This document shows, piece after piece, positions 7,464 to 15,270 of a DNA stretch of 16,001 nucleotides. Position 1 is the stretch's first letter. Every line of letters begins with the position of its first letter. The translations under genes and the position numbers were made by a program. The notes under the pieces are model-generated. The model was not told where the DNA came from. It was given only the letters and a program-made list of their open reading frames with translations, and did no database searches. Source of the DNA: Cyclobacteriaceae bacterium (GTDB taxonomy: Bacteria; Bacteroidota; Bacteroidia; Cytophagales; Cyclobacteriaceae); contig JAUUZS010000019.1 in assembly GCA_030589835.1 (NCBI GenBank), positions 1 to 16,001 on the forward strand. The letters are read 5' to 3'.

Positions 7464-7725
7464 TGACACTGATCATTGGAAAACATGATTAATATCACAA
7501 GAAATAATAAGTGGAAATTTAGTTTTGACAATTATGTTTACGGTAATTTTCTTGGGATAAAAATTATATTTTTTAAAGAATATTTTACCGAAACACCCGA
7601 TTGGAGGCCGCATTTTGTAATTAATAAAAGTCAAGCTTAATGTACTGTTTTTTGTTTGATATATTTTGTTCAAATTTGTTTCCTTTTTTTTAAGGATTAA
7701 CTAAAATAATCCAGATTAATAACTA

Positions 7726-9138
7726 ATGCATAGCGACCATAATACAGCATGGAATAATTGTCTGGCACAGATTAAAGAAAATATTGGTGATCAGGGATTT
7801 GAAACTTGGTTCAAGCCCATTAAGCCAATAAATCTTGAAAATAATATTTTGACAATCCAGGTGCCGAGTCAATTTTTTTACGAGTACCTCGAAGAGCATT
7901 ATGTGTCTTTATTGAGAACGGTAATAGGCAATCAGCTCGGAAAAGAATTTCGTCTGGAATATTCTGTTGTTGTAGACACTGGCGACGATTCCAGCAAACC
8001 TTATACCATCAATTTACCCAATAATCCTTCTAGGTCTTCCGGTAATGGAAATGGGTCACAATACGATTCAAAAAAATATGTAAGTTCATTTGAGCTATAT
8101 GGTAATAATGTAAAATTAAATCCTGCGTATAGGTTTGATAATTTTATCGAGGGCGACTGCAACAGGCTGGCAAGGTCTGCCGGGTATGCGGTGGCACAAC
8201 GACCCGGAGTTACTTCTTTCAATCCCCTGATGTTGTACGGCGGGGTAGGCCTGGGCAAAACGCACCTGGTTCAGGCAATAGGAAACGAAATACTAGCTGG
8301 TACTAATAAGAAAGTTGTGCATTATGTGTCTTCTGAAAAGTTTGCCAATCAGTTTTTTGATGCCATTAAAAACAATAAAATACAGGAATTTTCAAGCTTT
8401 TATCTTAAAGTTGATGTCCTTATTATTGATGACGTTCAGTTTTTTGAAGGGAAGGAAAAAACACAGGAAATATTCTTTCATATTTTCAATCATTTACATC
8501 AGTCAGGAAGCCAGATTATTATGACGAGTGATCGCCCCCCCAAAGACCTCTCCGGTTTGATGGAAAGATTGGTAAGCAGGTTTAAATGGGGATTGACAGC
8601 AGATCTGCAACAGCCTGATTATGAAACCAGAATAGCAATTATTAACCGGAAAATGCAAGCCGATGGTATAATTATACCTGGAAATGTCATAGAATATTTG
8701 GCATATAGCGTAGATACCAATGTACGAGAACTGGAAGGGGTTATTATCTCATTGATGGCCAATGCATCGTTAGTAAGGAAGGAAATTGATCTTGAATTGG
8801 CTAAGCAAACCTTAAAAAGTATTGTACATGACATCGATTCCGAGGTTGGTATTGACTACATTCAAAAAACTGTTTCTGAGTTTTTTAAGGTTTCCATAGA
8901 TCAGCTAAAAGATAAAACCAGAAAAAAAGAAATTGTAATCGCCCGTCAATTGGCGATGTATTTTTCTAAAGATTATACCAACTTGTCACTCAAATCAATA
9001 GGGTATCATTTTGGAGGCCGCGACCATAGTACTGTTATTCATGCCGTACAGACGGTAAGTGATCTCTACGAAACGGATGCTAATTTTAAAAAATCAGTTG
9101 ATGATTTAAGAAAAAAACTGAAGCTCAAGGCCATTTAA
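7726..9138 (+). CDS. dnaA: Chromosomal replication initiator protein DnaA
   Basis: DnaA is the AAA+ ATPase that binds DnaA boxes and melts oriC to start replication. Its 470 residues are in the normal range. Domain I is residues 1-80 with FETWFKPIKP near the start. A short Ser/Gly/Asn-rich linker (about 86-115) forms domain II. The AAA+ core has Walker A GGVGLGKT (172-179), Walker B LIIDD (232-236), sensor I in MTSD (266-269) and the conserved ERLVSRFKWGL segment with R285 at the arginine-finger position. RELEG marks sensor II. The C-terminal DNA-binding domain carries the DnaA signature GRDHSTV (431-437). The ATG at 7726 starts at the usual domain I position. It stands alone: dnaN is not adjacent, and mutA is divergent. 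All functional residues are intact. Confidence 0.97.
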   Translation: MHSDHNTAWNNCLAQIKENIGDQGFETWFKPIKPINLENNILTIQVPSQFFYEYLEEHYVSLLRTVIGNQLGKEFRLEYSVVVDTGDDSSKPYTINLPNNPSRSSGNGNGSQYDSKKYVSSFELYGNNVKLNPAYRFDNFIEGDCNRLARSAGYAVAQRPGVTSFNPLMLYGGVGLGKTHLVQAIGNEILAGTNKKVVHYVSSEKFANQFFDAIKNNKIQEFSSFYLKVDVLIIDDVQFFEGKEKTQEIFFHIFNHLHQSGSQIIMTSDRPPKDLSGLMERLVSRFKWGLTADLQQPDYETRIAIINRKMQADGIIIPGNVIEYLAYSVDTNVRELEGVIISLMANASLVRKEIDLELAKQTLKSIVHDIDSEVGIDYIQKTVSEFFKVSIDQLKDKTRKKEIVIARQLAMYFSKDYTNLSLKSIGYHFGGRDHSTVIHAVQTVSDLYETDANFKKSVDDLRKKLKLKAI

Positions 9139-9525
9139 TACATCAAATTCAGAAGAGTTGCATTTCTTGCTCTACAATAAATAAATAAGAGGTCCAATTG
9201 GACGCCATTCCACTGTTATTGTAAATCGTATGTAATTTCACAAACCAGTTGCGATAGGTAATCCCACATGATATCATAGGCACTTGAGCACACAAACTTA
9301 CCAATCCCGAAAACAGGATTAATTTTGGATGTTGTCCATATTGTGTTTGTGAATCTCGAACAATAGAATAATAGAGCCAAGGAACAATTGAACAATTAAT
9401 TTATGATTGAATAGAAAAGCTTATACCTCAAATGCTTTTCAGAACGCTCAATTTCCAATTGATTTAGATTTTCTAAGGCATATTCAGGGCTAAATCCTCC
9501 AAGGTATAATGTCCTGCTATACCAA
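9139..9525. other. Intergenic region between convergent dnaA and htrA
   Basis: This 387-base gap has no gene with a start codon. On the minus strand two open frames abut: one of 56 codons (9396-9566, starting inside the htrA 3' end) and one of 83 codons (9149-9400), one frame apart. Neither has an ATG near its beginning and I do not recognise the peptides. A 12-bp palindrome GTCCAATTGGAC is at 9192-9203, and 7-bp arms GAAAAGC/GCTTTTC are at 9414-9440. No clear terminator was found for either flanking gene. Confidence 0.5.
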
Positions 9526-11001
9526 TTAAAAGTGATATCTTTGATATTGTTTGGTTCCTCTTTTATTCAGCCCTTCCAGGTACACACGGCCTCTTATATT
9601 GGTGAGTATATCATTAAGCGTTTCCGGATCTGTGATTGGCACTTTGTTGATGTAGGTAATAATAAACCCCTCTTCGATTTTCATTTGGTTGATCAGCCCA
9701 TTCCTGACTTTCAATATCCGTACACCATGTTTGATGTTCAGAAGATCCCGTTCTACTTTCGACACTTTCTCAAGATCGGCTCCTAGAGTGCGTGAGGTAA
9801 CTACATTTCTTTCCAGCAGTTCAGTTGTGCCTTCTTTATTGGTCAGGACTAGGGAATGATGGATGATTTTTTTATTTCGCTTATACATGAGATTTATCTT
9901 GTCACCTGGAGAATGATAACTTAAAATCTCTTCAAACTGACTTCTGCTATTTATCGTTTCATTATTTATTTTAATGATTATATCCCCTTTTTTCATGCCA
10001 ATTTGTGATGCAGCCCCTTCTTTCCGGACATAGCTAATTACCACTCCAGAATAATCTTCTGTATCCAGTTTTTTGGCGATTTCAGAATTGATATCAAGTA
10101 CCTCTGCTCCCATAAAAGCTTTTTGCACTTCGCGGTATTTTATCAGGTCAGCGACAACTTTTTTTACAATATCAGAAGGTACCGCAAATCCATAACCGGC
10201 ATATGAACCGGTTTTGGACAAAATGGCAGTATTTATGCCAATCAATTCGCCATCGAGATTTACCAAAGCCCCACCACTATTTCCAGGATTGATGGCTGCA
10301 TCTGTTTGGATAAAGGATTCGATGGGAAAAATTGAATTGGTGATGTTTAGTTCCCTTCCTTTAGCGCTCACAATACCGGCCGTTACCGTTGAAGTGAGGT
10401 TGAATGGATTGCCCACGGCAAGCACCCATTCGCCCACTTTTACGTTTTTTGAACTCCCCATTTTAATTTCTCGTATTCCGCTTGTTTCTACTTTTAACAC
10501 CGCCAGATCCGAAGATGGATCAGCACCAACAAGACTGGCTTCATAGGCTTTTTTGCCAATAATCACTTCTATCTTCAAGGCATCATTTACAACATGGTTG
10601 TTGGTGATGATATACCCATCTCTGCTGTAAATGACCCCTGACCCGCTACTGATGGATTGACCTACCCCTTCACCAAAAAACCAGTCCATCCAGGTGCTTC
10701 CATATTTATTTTGTGAGAGGGTCTTGATATACACCACACTTTGAGTAGCGATTTTTGAGGCCTGAATAAAATCAGCAGGCTTGAGTATTGCAGAAGCAAC
10801 CAGAGTACTTGACGCATTCGGTTCCTTTACATTTGTTTTTATATCTGGTGTCGTGTTTGTTGTGTTATTCGTATTGGTGACTACCGGTATTTGTTCCGCA
10901 TGACTATTGGAGATAGAACTTGATAGATGGTTTGAATAAAACCATGCACCTGCGATCCCTGATATAAGCCCTATAAAAATGGTGAAAACCGTATTCTTCA
11001 T
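9526..11001 (-). CDS. DegP/HtrA-type periplasmic serine protease with two PDZ domains
   Basis: This trypsin-like protease/chaperone handles misfolded envelope proteins. It is 491 residues from ATG 10999-11001. An in-frame TTG six bases upstream adds only two residues and is less likely. An N-terminal hydrophobic segment (about 5-22) acts as signal or membrane anchor. It is followed by an Asn/Thr-rich linker (about 41-66). The protease domain has the full triad: H136 in TNNHVV, D165 in SSDLAVLK and S242 in GNSGGAL. PDZ1 spans roughly 290-385 (with GMKKGDIIIKINN) and PDZ2 about 395-475. The C-terminus GRVYLEGLNKRG resembles other Bacteroidota Deg proteases. It is divergent from the GH3-dxr-rseP cluster. 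I saw only a weak -7 match (TAGTTTTT, 11047-11054 reverse). DegP, DegQ and DegS-like roles cannot be separated from sequence, so no symbol is given. Confidence 0.92.
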   Translation of the reverse strand: MKNTVFTIFIGLISGIAGAWFYSNHLSSSISNSHAEQIPVVTNTNNTTNTTPDIKTNVKEPNASSTLVASAILKPADFIQASKIATQSVVYIKTLSQNKYGSTWMDWFFGEGVGQSISSGSGVIYSRDGYIITNNHVVNDALKIEVIIGKKAYEASLVGADPSSDLAVLKVETSGIREIKMGSSKNVKVGEWVLAVGNPFNLTSTVTAGIVSAKGRELNITNSIFPIESFIQTDAAINPGNSGGALVNLDGELIGINTAILSKTGSYAGYGFAVPSDIVKKVVADLIKYREVQKAFMGAEVLDINSEIAKKLDTEDYSGVVISYVRKEGAASQIGMKKGDIIIKINNETINSRSQFEEILSYHSPGDKINLMYKRNKKIIHHSLVLTNKEGTTELLERNVVTSRTLGADLEKVSKVERDLLNIKHGVRILKVRNGLINQMKIEEGFIITYINKVPITDPETLNDILTNIRGRVYLEGLNKRGTKQYQRYHF

Positions 11002-11112
11002 GATCAATGAAATTTTGTCAGTGTAAACAGCTATATAGGTGTTTTCAAAAACTATGCAAAAAAGGGCAGATCACAGAAATTAAATTGTTAATGACAAGAT
11101 TAATATAATTTT

Positions 11113-11120
11113 TATCTTTG
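11113..11120 (+). promoter_or_regulatory. Predicted promoter -7 element of the GH3-family gene
   Basis: TATCTTTG is an exact TAnnTTTG match ending 6 nt before the ATG at 11127. Possible -33 elements are TTG (11085-11087, 25-nt spacing) or TTA (11088-11090, 22-nt spacing). The geometry implies a leaderless or nearly leaderless mRNA. Confidence 0.6.
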
Positions 11121-11126
11121 CACACA

Positions 11127-12623
11127 ATGGGAATAAGATCATTTTTGAGCAAGCCATTGGCAAAGGTTGTAGTCGCCAGACAAAAGGATTGGGCTGCAAA
11201 ACCCGGTCCAACTCAGCAGAAGGTTTTTCAGTCAATTACAGAAAAAGCCAGAAGGACAAAATTTGGAATTGACCATAATTTTAGGGACATAAAATCCTAT
11301 CAGGATTACAAAGACAGAGTGCCCATACGGGATTACGAGGAGTTATCGCCATATGTAAAAAGGATATTAGACGGTGAGAAGCATGTGCTTTGGCCAGGCA
11401 AACCTATTTATTTCGCCAAAACATCAGGAACAACATCAGGAACAAAATATATACCGATCACAAAGGATTCCATACCTAATCACATCGACAGTGCGAAAAA
11501 TGCTATACTTAGTTATATCCATGAAACAGGTAAAGCGCAGTTTATTGACCACAAGCTAATTTTTTTATCGGGAAGTCCAACCCTTGATCAACAAGCCGGC
11601 ATAAATACCGGAAGACTATCCGGGATTGTAAACCATCATGTGCCGGGATACCTGAGAACCAATCAATTGCCAAGCTACAATACCAATTGCATTGATGACT
11701 GGGAGCAAAAGCTAGAGAAAATTATTGATGAGACGATAGATCAAAAAATGTCATTGATTTCCGGCATCCCTCCCTGGGTTCAGATGTATTTTGACAGAAT
11801 TATAGAACGGACAGGAAAACAGATACAAGATGTGTTTCCCGACTTTTCTATGTTTATATATGGAGGTGTAAATTTTGAGCCTTACCGGGCTAAGCTGTTT
11901 GATTCGATTGGAAAAAAGATAGATTCTATAGAAACTTATCCTGCTTCAGAAGGTTTTATTGCCTATCAGGATTCTCAGGACGAAGAAGGATTATTGCTTT
12001 TGTTGAATTCCGGGATATTCTTTGAGTTTGTCCCGACTGATGAATATTTCAAAGAAAATCCTACCCGATATTCCATTGAAGAGGTCGAAACAGGGGTGAA
12101 TTATGCGGTCATCATCAACAGCAATGCAGGCTTGTGGGGTTACTCTATAGGAGATACGGTAAAATTTGTCAATAAAAACCCATATCGGGTAATTGTTACC
12201 GGTAGAATAAAGCATTTTATTTCTGCATTTGGGGAGCATGTGATTGGAGAGGAGGTTGAAAAAGCAATGAAGCATGCGACGGAAATATTCCACGAAGTGG
12301 AAACCATAGAATTTACCGTTGCCCCGCAGGTAACTCCTGAGGACGGATTGCCATTACATGAATGGTACGTGGAATTTTCGAAATCACCGTATGACTTCAA
12401 ACGGTTTGAAGCGGAAATTGATCATAAGCTGCAACAATTAAATTCGTATTATATGGATTTAGTTGAGGGTAGGATACTGCGATCATTAAAAATAATACCA
12501 CTCAAAAAAGATGCATTTAGGGATTATATGAAATCAAAAGGCAAGCTTGGAGGACAAAATAAGGTGCCAAGACTTTCTAATGATCGACAAATAGCAGATG
12601 AGCTTAGAACATATCAATTATAA
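11127..12623 (+). CDS. GH3-family acyl-adenylate-forming protein
   Basis: This protein belongs to the GH3 branch of the adenylate-forming superfamily, known from plant auxin/jasmonate-amino acid conjugating enzymes. Bacterial members are mostly uncharacterised. It has 498 residues from ATG 11127; a TTG at 11118 overlaps the predicted promoter and is rejected. The nucleotide-binding motifs are visible in order: TSGTTSGTKYIP (99-110), IYGGVNF (244-250) and YPASEG (271-276). These are followed by GYSIGD (338-343) and the hinge GRIKHFISAFGEHV (359-372), with a C-terminal cap domain to the end. All are intact, so adenylation of a carboxylate is likely. The acid and any amine acceptor are unknown. 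There is no signal peptide, so it is cytosolic. It is followed after 41 nt by dxr and then rseP; the cluster is read in one direction. The name 'auxin-responsive promoter protein' seen in databases would be misleading here. Confidence 0.88.
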   Translation: MGIRSFLSKPLAKVVVARQKDWAAKPGPTQQKVFQSITEKARRTKFGIDHNFRDIKSYQDYKDRVPIRDYEELSPYVKRILDGEKHVLWPGKPIYFAKTSGTTSGTKYIPITKDSIPNHIDSAKNAILSYIHETGKAQFIDHKLIFLSGSPTLDQQAGINTGRLSGIVNHHVPGYLRTNQLPSYNTNCIDDWEQKLEKIIDETIDQKMSLISGIPPWVQMYFDRIIERTGKQIQDVFPDFSMFIYGGVNFEPYRAKLFDSIGKKIDSIETYPASEGFIAYQDSQDEEGLLLLLNSGIFFEFVPTDEYFKENPTRYSIEEVETGVNYAVIINSNAGLWGYSIGDTVKFVNKNPYRVIVTGRIKHFISAFGEHVIGEEVEKAMKHATEIFHEVETIEFTVAPQVTPEDGLPLHEWYVEFSKSPYDFKRFEAEIDHKLQQLNSYYMDLVEGRILRSLKIIPLKKDAFRDYMKSKGKLGGQNKVPRLSNDRQIADELRTYQL

Positions 12624-12635
12624 TCTTTAATTTTG
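12605..12635 (+). promoter_or_regulatory. Predicted internal promoter for dxr-rseP
   Basis: TAATTTTG (12628-12635) is an exact TAnnTTTG match. TTA (12605-12607) lies 20 nt upstream in the -33 position. It overlaps the end of the GH3-family gene and would give dxr a leader of about 20-25 nt. Co-transcription from the GH3 promoter is also possible. Confidence 0.45.
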
Positions 12636-12664
12636 CGGGCTTAATTTTTGAATATTAGACGATT

Positions 12665-13840
12665 CTGAGTCATACAAAAAAACATATTGCTATTTTGGGG
12701 AGCACAGGTTCGATAGGCACTCAGTCTCTCGAAGTGATAGCTAATAATCCTGAATCCTTTGACGTTGAAGTGCTTACCGCTCATCGTAATGCAGGATTGC
12801 TCATTAAGCAAGCTATACAATTCATGCCAAATGCGGTAGTGATTGTCGATGATGCATTGTATAAGCAGGTTAAGGATGCTCTTGATCCTTTGGATATAAA
12901 AGTCTATTCAGGGGAAAAGTCACTGACTTCGGTGGTGGAAATGGATTCTATTGATGTTGTACTGACAGCTTTAGTAGGATTTTCAGGTTTGGAACCAACT
13001 GTCCGGGCTATTGAGTTTGGAAAACAAATTGCTCTGGCAAATAAAGAAACATTAGTCATCGCCGGCGACCTGATTACTAAAAAAGCCCGGGAAAAGGGCG
13101 TGAACATTTATCCGGTCGATTCTGAACATTCGGCTATTTTTCAATGTTTAGTAGGGGACTTTCAAAATAAAATTGAAAAGGTAATACTAACGGCATCAGG
13201 TGGTCCTTTCCGTGGAAAGAAACGAGAAGACTTGCTTGATATCACTGTTGAGCAGGCCTTAAAGCATCCCAATTGGGATATGGGGGCAAAGATTACCATC
13301 GATTCTGCAACGATGATGAATAAGGGTTTGGAGGTGATAGAAGCAAAATGGCTTTTTAATCTGGACAACAATCAAATTGATGTGGTTGTTCATCCACAAT
13401 CCATCATTCATTCGATGGTTCAGTTTGAGGATGGATCCATAAAAGCCCAGATGGGATTGCCCGATATGCGGCTACCGATTCAGTATGCTTTGAGCTACCC
13501 CAATCGGTTGAAGTCAGATTTTACGCGATTTGATTTTATGGATTATCCTGAATTGACTTTTGAAAAGCCGGATTATGATACATTCAGAAATTTGAGCCTC
13601 GCATTTCGGGCATCAAGAAAGGGAGGCAATTTACCTTGTATTTTAAATGCAGCAAATGAAGTAGCTGTCGATGCTTTTTTAAATGAAAAAATAGGATTGC
13701 TGAAGATTTCAGATGTCATTGAAGAAAGCATGGGATTAATTGACTTTTTAGAAAATCCAACGCTAGAAGATTACGTTGGTACAGATATAGAAACAAGAAT
13801 AAAAGCAAAAGAAATAATTGATAAATGGGAAGTACATTAG
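12665..13840 (+). CDS. dxr: 1-deoxy-D-xylulose 5-phosphate reductoisomerase
   Basis: DXR converts DXP to 2-C-methyl-D-erythritol 4-phosphate with NADPH, the committed step of the MEP isoprenoid pathway. Visible motifs include the NADPH-binding strand and loop HIAILGSTGSIG, LANKETLVIAG, the metal ligands in DSEHS (D152, E154), TASGGPF and MMNKGLEVIEA (E223 as third metal ligand). The C-terminus is complete. The start is the odd point. The frame opens after a TAG at 12656-12658 and contains no ATG or GTG before the GSTGSIG motif. TTG 12695 would cut off the first beta strand. I use CTG 12665, giving MSHTKKHIAILG and 391 residues, but ATT 12662 or another rare start is equally possible. Adding or removing one A in the A7 run (12676-12682) does not create an ATG. 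It overlaps rseP by 16 nt. Confidence 0.9.
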   Translation: MSHTKKHIAILGSTGSIGTQSLEVIANNPESFDVEVLTAHRNAGLLIKQAIQFMPNAVVIVDDALYKQVKDALDPLDIKVYSGEKSLTSVVEMDSIDVVLTALVGFSGLEPTVRAIEFGKQIALANKETLVIAGDLITKKAREKGVNIYPVDSEHSAIFQCLVGDFQNKIEKVILTASGGPFRGKKREDLLDITVEQALKHPNWDMGAKITIDSATMMNKGLEVIEAKWLFNLDNNQIDVVVHPQSIIHSMVQFEDGSIKAQMGLPDMRLPIQYALSYPNRLKSDFTRFDFMDYPELTFEKPDYDTFRNLSLAFRASRKGGNLPCILNAANEVAVDAFLNEKIGLLKISDVIEESMGLIDFLENPTLEDYVGTDIETRIKAKEIIDKWEVH

Positions 13841-15177
13841 ATATCATCGTAATGGCTGGACAGCTAATTTTGGCATTGTCCATCTTAGTGGGAGTACATG
13901 AGGGAGGCCATATGTTAGCAGCCAAGTTCTTTGGAATGCGGGTGGAGCAGTTTTCTATAGGGTTTCCTCCCAAAATATTTGGATTTAAATATGGAGAAAC
14001 AGTTTATTCAATCGGAGCGATACCTTTGGGGGGCTTTGTGAAAATTTCTGGCATGATCGACGAATCACTCGATACCAAATCTATGGAGGAAGAACCACAG
14101 CCCTGGGAGTTCAGATCAAAACCGGCGTGGCAAAGGCTCATTGTTATGCTCGGGGGAATCATTGTCAATGTGATCACAGGAGTTATAATTTTCGTTTTTC
14201 TTACCTATTCTTTAGGACAGTCATATTATTCCATTTCTGAAGTAAATAAACTTGGTATCGTTGCCGGGCCAATAGGTGAGGATCTAGGATTAATGACCGG
14301 GGATAAGATTATTGCGATAAATGGAGAGTCGTTTGAAAAATATAATGATATTCGCGATCCGAATCGTTTGCTGGAAAGCGATAGCTACTATACTATTTTA
14401 AGAGACGGAGAGAAAATAGAAATTCCTCTCCCTGCCAATTTCATAGAAAATTTCTCTGGAGATGACCCTGAAGAGATGTTTGTTTCACCGATTCATACAT
14501 TTATGATTGGAAGTATTGAAAAAGGAAGGGGAGCAGAAAAGGCGGGATTAATGCCTGGTGATAGGATTATGAAAATTGGTGGTCAATCCGTTGAATATTG
14601 GCATGATTTCAAGGCTGAGGTAGCCAATTATGCCGGTCAAACCGTTTCGTTGAATATAAACAGGCCTACGGACAAAGAAATGGTAGAATTCAACGAACAG
14701 CAAATAACTGTTGAGGTAGGAAAAGATTCAATTATCGGATTTGGAGGAATAAGTCTCATGGAAGCTACCAGGTTGCAATACAGTTTTTTGGAGGCAATAC
14801 CTGAAGGCACTGAAAGGGCTTTTACCGTGGTTTGGGTAAACGTCAAGGCTTTTGGCAAAATGTTTAGCGGGGATCTTTCTCCAACAAAATCGCTTAGAGG
14901 GCCTTTGGGAATTATGAAAACTTTTGGCGTCAACTGGAACTGGGTGCGATTTTGGACGCTTACTGGCCTTATCTCAATGGTGCTCGCATTTATGAATTTA
15001 TTACCCATCCCGGCACTTGATGGCGGTCATGTGGTTTTTCTTATGTATGAAATTATTTCCGGAAAAAAACCATCAGATAAATTTCTCGAAAATGCACAAA
15101 AGGTGGGCATGGTACTGCTTTTAGGGCTAATGGTTTTCGTGTTCTTTAACGATATAGTCCAGACATTCTTTCAATAA
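13825..15177 (+). CDS. rseP: RseP-type site-2 intramembrane zinc metalloprotease
   Basis: This is an M50 family protease that cleaves substrates within the inner membrane, such as anti-sigma factor remnants or leftover signal peptides. It is 450 residues, the usual length. TM1 (about 10-30) carries HEGGH at 25-29, the zinc-binding HExxH with E26 catalytic. TM2 (about 106-128) contains GGIIVN. Two PDZ domains occupy roughly 130-310, with LMTGDKIIAINGE and LMPGDRIMKIGGQ marking their ligand loops. NLLPIPALDGGH (391 onward) supplies the third zinc ligand D399, and a last TM lies at about 428-446. ATG 13825 lies within the end of dxr (16-nt overlap), indicating translational coupling. A second in-frame ATG at 13852 is possible but would shorten the lead into TM1. 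It is closed by a terminator. In this phylum its substrates are not known from sequence. Confidence 0.94.
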   Translation: MGSTLDIIVMAGQLILALSILVGVHEGGHMLAAKFFGMRVEQFSIGFPPKIFGFKYGETVYSIGAIPLGGFVKISGMIDESLDTKSMEEEPQPWEFRSKPAWQRLIVMLGGIIVNVITGVIIFVFLTYSLGQSYYSISEVNKLGIVAGPIGEDLGLMTGDKIIAINGESFEKYNDIRDPNRLLESDSYYTILRDGEKIEIPLPANFIENFSGDDPEEMFVSPIHTFMIGSIEKGRGAEKAGLMPGDRIMKIGGQSVEYWHDFKAEVANYAGQTVSLNINRPTDKEMVEFNEQQITVEVGKDSIIGFGGISLMEATRLQYSFLEAIPEGTERAFTVVWVNVKAFGKMFSGDLSPTKSLRGPLGIMKTFGVNWNWVRFWTLTGLISMVLAFMNLLPIPALDGGHVVFLMYEIISGKKPSDKFLENAQKVGMVLLLGLMVFVFFNDIVQTFFQ

Positions 15178-15205
15178 AACTACAAATGAAAATATAACTT
15201 GAGGG

Positions 15206-15237
15206 AGGTGGTTATTACAATAACGACCTTCTTTTTT
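15206..15237 (+). terminator. Rho-independent terminator of rseP
   Basis: Arms AGGTGGTTATT (15206-15216) and AATAACGACCT (15219-15229) pair with a single G-G mismatch. Six Ts follow at 15232-15237. It lies 28 nt after the rseP stop and ends the GH3-dxr-rseP cluster. Confidence 0.8.
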
Positions 15238-15270
15238 GTTTTATGGGGTCAGATTCTCATTGATTTACGT

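Larger units (their letters stand above)
7349..7725. other. Divergent regulatory region between mutA and dnaA
   Basis: This is 377 AT-rich bases without a credible gene. The mutA side holds the promoter and two inverted repeats described separately. On the dnaA side, TAGTTTTG at 7520-7527 is an exact TAnnTTTG match but would leave a leader of about 200 nt. TATATTTTG at 7660-7668 is closer to dnaA but has one extra base between TA and TTTG. No TTATnCACA-type DnaA box was seen, so I do not call an origin or autoregulatory sites. Confidence 0.55.

Noticed and set aside
7473..7673. 66-codon minus-strand frame upstream of dnaA
   Set aside because: Low-complexity Lys/Ile/Phe-rich translation with no motif, lying in the dnaA regulatory region; likely chance.
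7349..7725. Replication origin beside dnaA
   Set aside because: No TTATnCACA-type boxes were found on either strand here or in 9139-9525, and dnaN is not adjacent.
9192..9203. Palindrome GTCCAATTGGAC as an operator
   Set aside because: It lies between convergent genes with no promoter nearby, and a single 12-bp palindrome in 16 kb is weak evidence.
12695..12697. TTG as the dxr start
   Set aside because: It would remove the first beta strand (HIAIL) before GSTGSIG, which the DXR fold needs.
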